Origin: ZC4RG29 sp036381475
Lineage (GTDB): Bacteria > Bacteroidota > Bacteroidia > Cytophagales > Cyclobacteriaceae
Reading direction: 5' to 3'
DNA: 12,387 nt
Assembly (NCBI GenBank): GCA_036381475.1
Contig: DASVCT010000066.1
Location: forward strand, 1 to 12,387
Positions 5,835 through 12,387 of the stretch are shown one piece after another. The stretch's first letter is position 1. The number at the start of each line of letters is the position of its first letter. Both the position numbers and the translations under genes were made by a program. The notes below the pieces were generated by a model. The model had not been told where the DNA came from. It searched no databases and worked only from the letters and a program-made list of their open reading frames with translations.

Positions 5835-7136
5835 ATGAAAAGACTTCCAATCCAGCTGCTCATCTCCGCCTTCACTTTTTGTATTGCCGTTTTCATCGCC
5901 GTAGCCCTCGGATCAAAAGCCGAGTTGCTGACCGAAGCTATAGGAGCAACAGATTCCGATTCCCTGCATATCGACATTGCCATCAAGGAACCGACCGTGC
6001 TCTATGGAATGTTCGTCGACGATCTCGTAGTTGTCGAAGACAAGATTAAGCGCAACCAGTTTCTGGGAGACATCCTCTCCAGCTATAACGTTCCGGCGGG
6101 TCTTATCCACCAGCTGTCGACGGTTTCGAAAAACGTCTTCGATGTTCGCAAGATCGCTCCCGACAAAAAATACACCGTGCTCTGCAGTCCCGATTCGCTC
6201 AAGACAGCCCGGGCTTTTGTGTATGAGCCTAACCCGCTTGAATATGTAGTCATCCGGTTCGACGACTCATTGTCGGTCGATCTCCGCCGCCGCGAGGTCA
6301 CACGGGTGGAGAAGAGCGTTGCCGGTGTCGTGAACAGCACCCTGTCGGAGACCATCGAATCACTGGGGATTTCCCATGAACTGACGAACATGTTCGTCGA
6401 CATCTTTGCGTGGCAGGTAGATTTTCAGCGGCTTCAGAAGGGCGACAAATTCAAGATCATCTACGAAGAAAACCAGGTGGAAGGCGTGACCGCCGGGATC
6501 AACCGGATCCTGGCCATCTACTTTGAGCATTTTGGCAATCCTTACTACGCATTCCCATTCGATCAGGGTAATGGTGTGGATTTCTTTGATGAAGAAGGTA
6601 AGAGCCTGCGTAAGGCGCTGTTGAAATACCCCATAGAGTTTACGCGGATCAGTTCGCGATATTCCACGCGACGCTTCCACCCGGTACGTAAGGTTTATCG
6701 CGCACACCTCGGGACGGATTTTGCGGCGCCGACCGGAACGCCCATTCGATCCGTGGGGGACGGCGTGGTGCTGGAAGCCCAGTACAAGTCGGCCAACGGT
6801 AACTATGTCAAGATCCGTCACAACAGCACCTACACGACGCAATACCTTCACATGTCGAACATCGCGAACGGCATACGGCCCGGCGTTCGGGTCCGGCAGG
6901 GTCAAACGATCGGATACGTGGGGAGCACGGGCCTTGCAACAGGTCCGCACCTATGCTATCGCTTTTGGAAGAATGGTGTGCAGGTCGATGCTTTGAAGGT
7001 AGAGTTACCCGCTTCCGAACCGATTGCGGATGAGTACCGCGCCGCATTCAAAACGGTTGTCGACGAACTGACCGGACGGCTCAATGCCATTTCATTCCCG
7101 GAGGTTCGCGAAGATCCCCTGGCGGCACTGAACTGA
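5835..7136 (+). CDS. M23 family metallopeptidase, MepM-like, membrane-anchored
   Basis: A 433-residue predicted peptidoglycan endopeptidase facing the periplasm. An N-terminal hydrophobic segment (about 7-26) serves as signal or anchor. A periplasmic region follows with the layout of MepM/Csd3 proteins: an OapA/LysM-like part (about 57-155) and a Csd3-N2-like part with DIFAWQVDFQRLQKGDKFKI. The LytM-type M23 domain is at about 275-395. Active-site motifs: HLGTD (zinc ligands His291 and Asp295), YLHMS (His339), and GPHLCYRFW (His372). In this last motif the usual second His of HxH, the third zinc ligand, is Cys374 (codon 6954-6956). I recall similar HxC forms in other Bacteroidota M23 proteins, so the enzyme may still be active, with Cys as ligand. 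Length and domain order match E. coli MepM (about 440). It is followed after 91 bp by the patatin gene. Confidence 0.94.
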   Translation: MKRLPIQLLISAFTFCIAVFIAVALGSKAELLTEAIGATDSDSLHIDIAIKEPTVLYGMFVDDLVVVEDKIKRNQFLGDILSSYNVPAGLIHQLSTVSKNVFDVRKIAPDKKYTVLCSPDSLKTARAFVYEPNPLEYVVIRFDDSLSVDLRRREVTRVEKSVAGVVNSTLSETIESLGISHELTNMFVDIFAWQVDFQRLQKGDKFKIIYEENQVEGVTAGINRILAIYFEHFGNPYYAFPFDQGNGVDFFDEEGKSLRKALLKYPIEFTRISSRYSTRRFHPVRKVYRAHLGTDFAAPTGTPIRSVGDGVVLEAQYKSANGNYVKIRHNSTYTTQYLHMSNIANGIRPGVRVRQGQTIGYVGSTGLATGPHLCYRFWKNGVQVDALKVELPASEPIADEYRAAFKTVVDELTGRLNAISFPEVREDPLAALN

Positions 7137-7146
7137 GCCCGCATTT

Positions 7147-7179
7147 TTTGCGAAAATCCGAAAGTGTCAAGTAATTTTC
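7147..7179 (+). promoter_or_regulatory. Weak promoter-like site upstream of the patatin gene
   Basis: TTTG at 7147-7150 and TAATTTTC at 7172-7179 are separated by 21 bp. The spacing and the -33 part fit, but the -7 part has one mismatch (final C instead of G). It would give a leader of about 45 nt. The patatin gene may instead be read from the peptidase promoters. Confidence 0.25.
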
Positions 7180-7227
7180 CCGCGCTGTTTTCAGTTAGGG
7201 AAGTGTACTGATGTTACCGGTATTTGC

Positions 7228-9522
7228 ATGCGGCCTTTTCTTATTCTTTTATGTTTCCTGCTATCGCTTTCGCTCCATGCGCAAAAAGTAGCGCTGGTTC
7301 TCAGCGGAGGTGCGGCCAAAGGGCTTGCTCATGTTGGTGTCATCAAGGCGCTGGAGGAGAACGACATTCCCATCGACTACATCGTAGGCACTTCGATGGG
7401 CGGCATTATCGGGGGTAGCTATGCCGCTGGCATGAGTCCCTACCAGATTGAAAACATAGTCACCTCAGAGAATTTTCTTCGCCTCATCCGTGGATTGCCG
7501 CGTGAAGGGTTCAACTACTACTATCATCGCGACGCTGACCATCCCGGGTTCCTGAAACTCGATCTGTCGCTCGATTCCACGCTGAATGTTCAGTTGAATT
7601 CCAGCATCGCGAGCGACGTCTCCCTAAACTTCGCCTTGACCGAATCCATGGCCCAGGCCTCTGCTATCGCGCGCAACAATTTCGACAGCCTGTTTGTGCC
7701 CTTGCGCGTCGTGGCGGCCGATATTTTTACGCAGCAGGAAGTCATCCTTTCGAAAGGCTTGCTCAGCAATGCGCTCAGGGCAACGCAGACGGTTCCCTTC
7801 TTTTATAAGCCAATCCGCGTGGATGGCCGCTATCTTTTCGACGGAGGGGTATACAATAATTTTCCTGTCGACGTAGCGACCGAAGAATTCAATCCCGATG
7901 TCATCATCGGGGTCAACGTCTCGACAAAAATTTTCACGGAATATCCCTACGAAACAGACGACCGACTCATCAACCATTCGCTGATCTACATGCTGCTCGA
8001 TAAGTCCGATCCCACGGCGATCAATGACCTTGGCGTATACATTCAGCCGAACATCCGGGGGTATACGTCATTCGATTTTGAGAAGGCTGAAAGTCTGATC
8101 GACAGCGGGTATGTTGCGGCCATGCGCAAAATGGATGAGATCAAGGCAAAGATAGCGCGCCGGGTATCTTGCGATGAGCTGGCTGAACGACGGAACAACT
8201 TCAACAGTCGCAGTCTGCCCTTTATCTTCGATGGGATCCGGTACCAGGGCTTTTCGGAGAAACAAACGCGCTACATCAACCGGCTGTTTGGAATACGCCC
8301 GGACAAGCCGCACGTCCTGTACTACAATGACATCCTCAGCGGTTACTTTGAACTGGTGTCCGAAGAATACTTTCATAACGTGGTCCCGAACATCATACTC
8401 GACACGACCACGAACCACTTCGTGTTGAATCTCGCGCGTCGGCCCCAGCAGAATTTCCAGGTCGACTTCGGGGGGGTTATCGCAACGCGGAATATCAGCA
8501 ACATTTTCCTGGGTGCCAGTTTCTACCGATTCAACAAGTCGCTGCTCCAGGCATCCGTAGGCTTTCAGACCGGAAGTTTTTACAAGTCAGCGACAGCCCA
8601 CCTGCGGATCGACAACCCGTTCATTACCAAGTTCTATATCGAACCATCCGTAACGTTCAACAGCTGGGACTATCTTGAATCAGAGGATTTACTTCAGGAT
8701 GTAACCGCTACGGTTCTGCGCCGGGTAAACCGAAAGGCCGCCATTGACTTCGGATGGCCCGTGGGCCGGCACCTGAAGGCAACGTTCCGGGTCGAAGGCC
8801 TTAGCAACCTCGACCGCTATTCAAACGACACGACCTTTACGAGTACCGCGATCCTCGACGAGCTCAAGATAAAGGGTTTTAAGACAGGCATACGACTCAG
8901 CGCCAACGATCTCGACAGAAAGCAGTACCCTAGCCGGGGTAAGGCCATGAGCGTCGCGGCCGAATATTTTTCGGTCACGGAAGATTACACTCCCGGCAAT
9001 ACTGCTATCAACGCCACGCCCTTTTACGGAAAGCACAATTGGTTCCGCCTGCGCTTCTCGGCCGAACAGTATTTCAACGGCGGGTTTTACCACCCAGGAT
9101 ACATCGTGGAGGGCGTGTTTTCCAATCAGCCATCGTTCCAGAATTACAGGGGTACGATCATCAATGCCCCGACGTTCCATCCATTGCAAGACAGCCGCAC
9201 CCTCTTGCTGGAAAAATTCCGGTCCTTCAACTATCTGGCCGGCGGCATACGGAACATCTTCCAACTGCGGAGCAAACTGGACTTCAGGTTGGAGGCTTAT
9301 ATCTTCAAGCCCCTGGACTACCTTTCAGCCAATGACAACCAGGAGGTCGTGAAGATCAACGACGTGACCAAAGCATACCTTGCCGCGTCGGCAGGCTTGG
9401 TGCACCACTCACCCATCGGACCGATAAGTCTCAGCATGAACTACTACGACGATAACCACAACAAGTGGGGTGTACTGTTGCATGTCGGCTTCCTTCTCTT
9501 CGATCGTCACTCCCTCGAATAG
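7228..9522 (+). CDS. Patatin-like phospholipase with C-terminal outer-membrane barrel
   Basis: A 764-residue exported protein. The signal peptide is residues 1-18 (cleavage LHA-Q). The patatin domain (about 20-310) shows the oxyanion loop SGGAAKG (26-32), the nucleophile motif GTSMGG with Ser56, and DGGVYNNFP with catalytic Asp205, so the Ser-Asp dyad is complete and lipid-acyl hydrolase activity is expected. A POTRA-like segment follows (about 329-411, beginning FDGIRYQGFSEKQ). The rest (about 412-764) alternates aromatic and polar residues like a 16-strand outer-membrane barrel of the BamA/FhaC superfamily. This order (patatin, POTRA, barrel) is that of the type Vd autotransporter PlpD. Whether the patatin ends outside the cell or in the periplasm cannot be told from sequence. 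It lies 91 bp after the peptidase gene and 110 bp before the OmpA pair. Confidence 0.93.
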   Translation: MRPFLILLCFLLSLSLHAQKVALVLSGGAAKGLAHVGVIKALEENDIPIDYIVGTSMGGIIGGSYAAGMSPYQIENIVTSENFLRLIRGLPREGFNYYYHRDADHPGFLKLDLSLDSTLNVQLNSSIASDVSLNFALTESMAQASAIARNNFDSLFVPLRVVAADIFTQQEVILSKGLLSNALRATQTVPFFYKPIRVDGRYLFDGGVYNNFPVDVATEEFNPDVIIGVNVSTKIFTEYPYETDDRLINHSLIYMLLDKSDPTAINDLGVYIQPNIRGYTSFDFEKAESLIDSGYVAAMRKMDEIKAKIARRVSCDELAERRNNFNSRSLPFIFDGIRYQGFSEKQTRYINRLFGIRPDKPHVLYYNDILSGYFELVSEEYFHNVVPNIILDTTTNHFVLNLARRPQQNFQVDFGGVIATRNISNIFLGASFYRFNKSLLQASVGFQTGSFYKSATAHLRIDNPFITKFYIEPSVTFNSWDYLESEDLLQDVTATVLRRVNRKAAIDFGWPVGRHLKATFRVEGLSNLDRYSNDTTFTSTAILDELKIKGFKTGIRLSANDLDRKQYPSRGKAMSVAAEYFSVTEDYTPGNTAINATPFYGKHNWFRLRFSAEQYFNGGFYHPGYIVEGVFSNQPSFQNYRGTIINAPTFHPLQDSRTLLLEKFRSFNYLAGGIRNIFQLRSKLDFRLEAYIFKPLDYLSANDNQEVVKINDVTKAYLAASAGLVHHSPIGPISLSMNYYDDNHNKWGVLLHVGFLLFDRHSLE

Positions 9523-9548
9523 GGTTTTTCCTGCTTTATTGGATGACT

Positions 9549-9556
9549 TATTTTTG
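9549..9556 (+). promoter_or_regulatory. Probable -7 box of the OmpA gene pair
   Basis: TATTTTTG matches TAnnTTTG exactly. Eighteen bp upstream is TTTTTC (9525-9530), a partial -33 match. Transcription would start near 9560, about 72 nt before the ATG at 9633. A second, imperfect box (TAAGTTTA, 9601-9608) lies closer to the gene and is a weaker alternative. Confidence 0.5.
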
Positions 9557-9557
9557 G

Positions 9558-9577
9558 GGCCATTTCAGGCCGTTTTT
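9558..9577 (+). terminator. Possible weak terminator or leader hairpin after the patatin gene
   Basis: GGCC (9558-9561) pairs with GGCC (9568-9571) around a 6-base loop, followed by G and five T. The stem is only 4 bp, so it is weak as a terminator. It begins 2 bp after the -7 box at 9549-9556, so any start there would fall inside the hairpin. Confidence 0.25.
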
Positions 9578-9632
9578 CAACTGAATTTTAAAATTTTGAG
9601 TAAGTTTAACATCGAATTCCTAAAACACAGGC

Positions 9633-11660
9633 ATGAAGAAAATTCTACCTCTCATCATACTTGCCGGCGCATACGCAACAGCGGAAGCCCAGGTAGTGCA
9701 GTGGGCGTCAAGTGTCCTTGAGGTTTCCTCCGAACTTACACCGGTTCAGTATGCTGCGTACCAGGCCCTGGGCAAACCCAACGTGCTCCCGGCAGGTGGA
9801 CAGAATCCGAATGCGTGGACACCCAATAAACCCAACCGGAAGGAATTCATAAAACTGGGGTTCACCAATCCGATGAGCATCCGGCAGGTGGCGATCGCAG
9901 AATCGCATAATCCAAGCGCCCTCTACCGTGTGTTGCTGTATGACGAGACGGGTAACGAACATGAGCTCAACGTTCTTAACCCGAGCTCGATACCCCTCAA
10001 AGGAAGAATGCTTAACATATTCACGGAGCCGACGCCATACAAGGTTGCTGCAGTGAAGCTTGAATTTGACGGCGCGGCCGTGCCCGATTACTTTGCCATT
10101 GATGCCGTCGGGATCACTGACTCCAACTATCCGATCATCGCCGATATCCCCAAGCCCCAGTTGCTTGCGTCGGGAATCGTAATCGAAGCACTCGACGAAA
10201 ATGTCAACAGCGATGTAAGTGAGCTTAACCCCTTGCTCTCACCGGATGGGAAGACCCTTTACTTCAGCCGCAAGAATCACCCCGAGAACGTCGGTGGCGA
10301 ACGCGACATCGAAGACATATGGTATTCTGAACTTGATTCCACGGGCCATTGGACGCTGGCCAAGAATCTTCGGCAGTTCAATACGTCGGGCCCTAATTTT
10401 ATCAACACGATCAGTTCAGTAACACCCGATGGCCGTTCCGCTATCATCCTTCTTGGGAACAAATACTTGCCGAATGGCAAAATGATGGCTGGTGTTTCCA
10501 TCAGCTCCAACGTTGGGGGTAGCTGGTCGACGCCGGTTCCGCTGGAGATCACAAACGACTACAACTTCAGCGAGAAGGCTAACTACTTTCTGGCCAACAA
10601 CCGCCGCACCTTGCTCATGTCCGTCGACCGGGAAGATTCGCGTGGTGGCCGCGACCTGTATGTGTCGTTCATGAGCAGCGACAGCACCTGGACGGAACCG
10701 AAGAACCTGGGAGACGTGATCAATTCGGCCGGCGAGGAGTCGGCGCCGTTCCTCGCCCTTGATGACAAGACACTATATTTTTCTTCGAACGGATTCAGTG
10801 GCTACGGCGGCAGCGACATCTACGTATCCAAAAGGCTTGACGACACCTGGACAAATTGGTCAGAGCCGGAAAATCTCGGGCCCGAGATCAATTCCTCCCT
10901 TGAAGACCTTTTCTTCAACATTCCGGCTAACAGCGAATATGCCTACTACTCACGCGGTGTTACTGAAACCAATACAGACATTTTCCGTGTGAAGCTACCC
11001 ATCCTCAAAAAGCCTGAAGTGTGGGTGACTGTACGAGGCAAGATTGTAGACAGCGAAACGGGTGAACCCATTGGAGCGAAGGTCGTCTATGAACGGCTGC
11101 CAGAAGGCAAGGAAACGGGTATAGCCCAAACCAATCCGGAGACCGGAGAGTATGAGATCCGACTTCCCGGAGGCAGCATGTATGGCATCCGTGCCGAGGC
11201 GCCCGATAAGATATCGGAAAGTCAGAGCCTGGACCTGACCGGCGTGACAGAAGACCGGATTATCGACGTCCGGGACTTCCGACTGGGTAACATCCGTGTT
11301 GCCGAAATTGCGAAAGACGTGACGGTCGTGCTCAACAATGTATTTTTTGATTTCGACAAGGCAACTCTGAAACCAGAGAGCTATCCGGAACTGGACCGGA
11401 TTGTGAGCCTCATGAAAGAAAGAACGGATATGGAAATTGAGGTTGCCGGTCATACGGACTCCATGGGGCCGGAATCGTATAATCAGGGCCTCTCGCGACG
11501 CCGGGCGCAGGCAGTAGTTACCTACCTTACCCGCAACGGAATTAATGCGAGCAGACTCAAGGTAACCTACTTTGGAGAAAGCAAACCGATTGAAACTAAC
11601 GAAACAGATGAAGGCAGAAGCAGAAACAGGAGAGTAGAGTTTAAGATCCTCAAGTTATAG
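9633..11660 (+). CDS. OmpA family protein with N-terminal beta-sandwich region, PD40 propeller and carboxypeptidase-regulatory-like domain
   Basis: A 675-residue exported envelope protein. The signal peptide ends near AEA-Q (residue 19). The N-terminal region (about 20-165) looks like a galactose-binding or discoidin-type beta sandwich (ALGKPNV, NAWTPN, FIKLGF, IRQVAIAESHNPSA); this is a judgement from pattern only. PD40 (WD40-like) repeats fill about 195-455. The clearest are LSPDGKTLYFSR (near 202) and LALDDKTLYFSSNGFSGYGG plus SDIYVSKR (near 373). A carboxypeptidase-regulatory-like domain starts near 463 (VRGKIVDSETGEPIGAKVVY). The C-terminal OmpA domain (about 566-675) has FFDFDKATLKPES and the peptidoglycan-binding pair Asp609 (GHTDS) and Arg624 (LSRRRA). 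The last three domains are the order seen in PorE of the type IX secretion system, but PorE's TPR part is missing. Likely a periplasmic peptidoglycan-linked anchor or scaffold. The next gene, 18 bp on, is its short paralogue. Confidence 0.93.
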   Translation: MKKILPLIILAGAYATAEAQVVQWASSVLEVSSELTPVQYAAYQALGKPNVLPAGGQNPNAWTPNKPNRKEFIKLGFTNPMSIRQVAIAESHNPSALYRVLLYDETGNEHELNVLNPSSIPLKGRMLNIFTEPTPYKVAAVKLEFDGAAVPDYFAIDAVGITDSNYPIIADIPKPQLLASGIVIEALDENVNSDVSELNPLLSPDGKTLYFSRKNHPENVGGERDIEDIWYSELDSTGHWTLAKNLRQFNTSGPNFINTISSVTPDGRSAIILLGNKYLPNGKMMAGVSISSNVGGSWSTPVPLEITNDYNFSEKANYFLANNRRTLLMSVDREDSRGGRDLYVSFMSSDSTWTEPKNLGDVINSAGEESAPFLALDDKTLYFSSNGFSGYGGSDIYVSKRLDDTWTNWSEPENLGPEINSSLEDLFFNIPANSEYAYYSRGVTETNTDIFRVKLPILKKPEVWVTVRGKIVDSETGEPIGAKVVYERLPEGKETGIAQTNPETGEYEIRLPGGSMYGIRAEAPDKISESQSLDLTGVTEDRIIDVRDFRLGNIRVAEIAKDVTVVLNNVFFDFDKATLKPESYPELDRIVSLMKERTDMEIEVAGHTDSMGPESYNQGLSRRRAQAVVTYLTRNGINASRLKVTYFGESKPIETNETDEGRSRNRRVEFKILKL

Positions 11661-11678
11661 CGCGTAACCTAATGTATT

Positions 11679-12377
11679 ATGGCTTTGAAATTTTTTAAAC
11701 TTGTCTTCCTGCTGCCAGCAGCCTTTCCGTTATGGGCACAGGAAGTCGACAGCCTGACGTACGCAGAGGGAAGTATCCTGAGCGCCGAAACCCGCCAGCC
11801 CGTAAACGCACGCATCGTGTACAAGAGTTTGCCTTATGGCAACCGAATCGGGATTATCAATGGCAGCAAGTACTCGTTTGCCATGTTCGATAACGACAAG
11901 TATTCCATCGAGGTGATCGCCACGGGCTATGCTCCAGCAAAGTATATGCTCGACCCGGCTGACACCAATGAATACCGGCGCGTGATCCGCGACATCGAAC
12001 TCGTAGCAGGCGATAACCTCACCCACCCGCCCGGCCAGGTCATGTTGCTCAGCAACCTGATCTTTGAAGTAGGAAAATCAAGGATCACTCCGGAATCCTA
12101 TCCCGAACTCGACATCGTGGTGAACATGATGCGTGAAAATCCCACGATGATCATTCAACTGGAAGGGCATACCGACTACCAGGGTGCCGCATCCGAGAAC
12201 ATGAAACTTTCGCGACAACGGGTCAAAGCCGTAAAGGATTACCTGGTCGGGAAAGGCATTGCCAAAGGCCGAATTCACACCAAAGCTTTCGGCGGCACGA
12301 TGCCGCTGTCACGCGACAACACTCCTGAAGCGCACCGCATGAACCGCCGCGTGGAATTGAGAATCCTGGATAACTAG
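11679..12377 (+). CDS. Short OmpA family protein with carboxypeptidase-regulatory-like domain
   Basis: A 232-residue exported protein. The signal peptide is residues 1-20 (cleavage LWA-Q). A carboxypeptidase-regulatory-like beta sandwich is at about 27-112 (GSILSAETRQPVNARIVYKS). The OmpA domain (about 120-232) has LIFEVGKSRITPES, and the peptidoglycan-binding pair Asp166 (GHTDY) and Arg181 (LSRQRV) has the same 15-residue spacing as in the gene before it. ESYPELD follows the first strand in both proteins, and the regulatory-like domains also line up (ARIVYKSLP here, AKVVYERLP there). It therefore resembles the second half of the upstream protein without the propeller. It is separated from that gene by 18 bp with no promoter or terminator, so the two are almost certainly one operon. 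The stop is 10 bp from the window end, and further genes of the operon may lie beyond. Confidence 0.92.
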   Translation: MALKFFKLVFLLPAAFPLWAQEVDSLTYAEGSILSAETRQPVNARIVYKSLPYGNRIGIINGSKYSFAMFDNDKYSIEVIATGYAPAKYMLDPADTNEYRRVIRDIELVAGDNLTHPPGQVMLLSNLIFEVGKSRITPESYPELDIVVNMMRENPTMIIQLEGHTDYQGAASENMKLSRQRVKAVKDYLVGKGIAKGRIHTKAFGGTMPLSRDNTPEAHRMNRRVELRILDN

Positions 12378-12387
12378 TCTGTCCACC

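Noticed and set aside
6360..6950. 196-codon minus-strand open frame
   Set aside because: It is a shadow of the M23 peptidase gene with no domain features.
7140..7152. CGCA-TTTTT-TGCG hairpin right after the M23 peptidase stop
   Set aside because: Only 4 bp of stem and the T-run is in the loop, not after the stem, so it does not look like an intrinsic terminator.
9470..9721. 83-codon plus-strand open frame bridging the patatin and OmpA genes
   Set aside because: It overlaps the end of one real gene and the start of the next in another frame and covers the promoter region. There is no protein-like signature.
1..12387. Search by eye for CRISPR repeats, tRNA genes, insertion-sequence ends and phage or defence genes
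   Set aside because: None seen. Gene density, composition and families are those of a core chromosomal region.

Overview
The window looks like a chromosomal stretch from a member of the Bacteroidota, probably Cytophagales-like (inference). Three things support this. Several genes have a perfect TAnnTTTG element upstream, which is the -7 box of the Bacteroidota primary sigma factor. No start codon has a clear AGGAGG-type ribosome-binding site. The envelope gene content (OmpA proteins carrying PD40 beta-propellers, a patatin fused to an outer-membrane barrel, an M23 peptidase with a Cys in its HxH motif) fits that phylum. Base composition is about half GC and even throughout. I see no tRNA, rRNA, CRISPR array, transposase or integrase, and nothing that suggests recent transfer.

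Left part (1-2176): an S-adenosylmethionine synthetase gene (metK, cut by the window edge) and a short RsmI-like SAM-dependent methyltransferase both read leftward. A 72-residue DUF2905 membrane protein is divergent from the methyltransferase, with 21 bp between the start codons. It converges 13 bp from the end of a leftward alpha/beta hydrolase of the YbfF type.

Middle part (2216-5637): lysA (diaminopimelate decarboxylase) is divergent from the hydrolase, and the two -7 boxes face away from each other in a 66-bp gap. lysA is followed by dsbD, a full three-domain transmembrane thiol-disulfide reductase, probably in the same transcript. lysA makes lysine from meso-diaminopimelate, the peptidoglycan precursor.

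Right part (5638-12387) is an envelope block, all rightward: an anchored M23 peptidoglycan peptidase, a patatin phospholipase with a POTRA-like segment and barrel (type Vd-like layout), and two tandem OmpA-family proteins. The first OmpA protein has a beta-sandwich-like N-terminal region, PD40 repeats, a carboxypeptidase-regulatory-like domain and an OmpA domain. The second has only the last two domains and looks like a shortened paralogue. Two intergenic regions here (5638-5834 and 9523-9632) have a -7 box followed at once by a small GC hairpin and a T-run.

Genes fill nearly the whole window, and the largest gap is 197 bp. Most of it is ordinary housekeeping and envelope biology, and I do not see a clear new system. 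The items most worth checking are the Cys variant of the peptidase, the OmpA pair as a possible periplasmic anchor related to PorE, the patatin-barrel protein, and the promoter-hairpin leaders.
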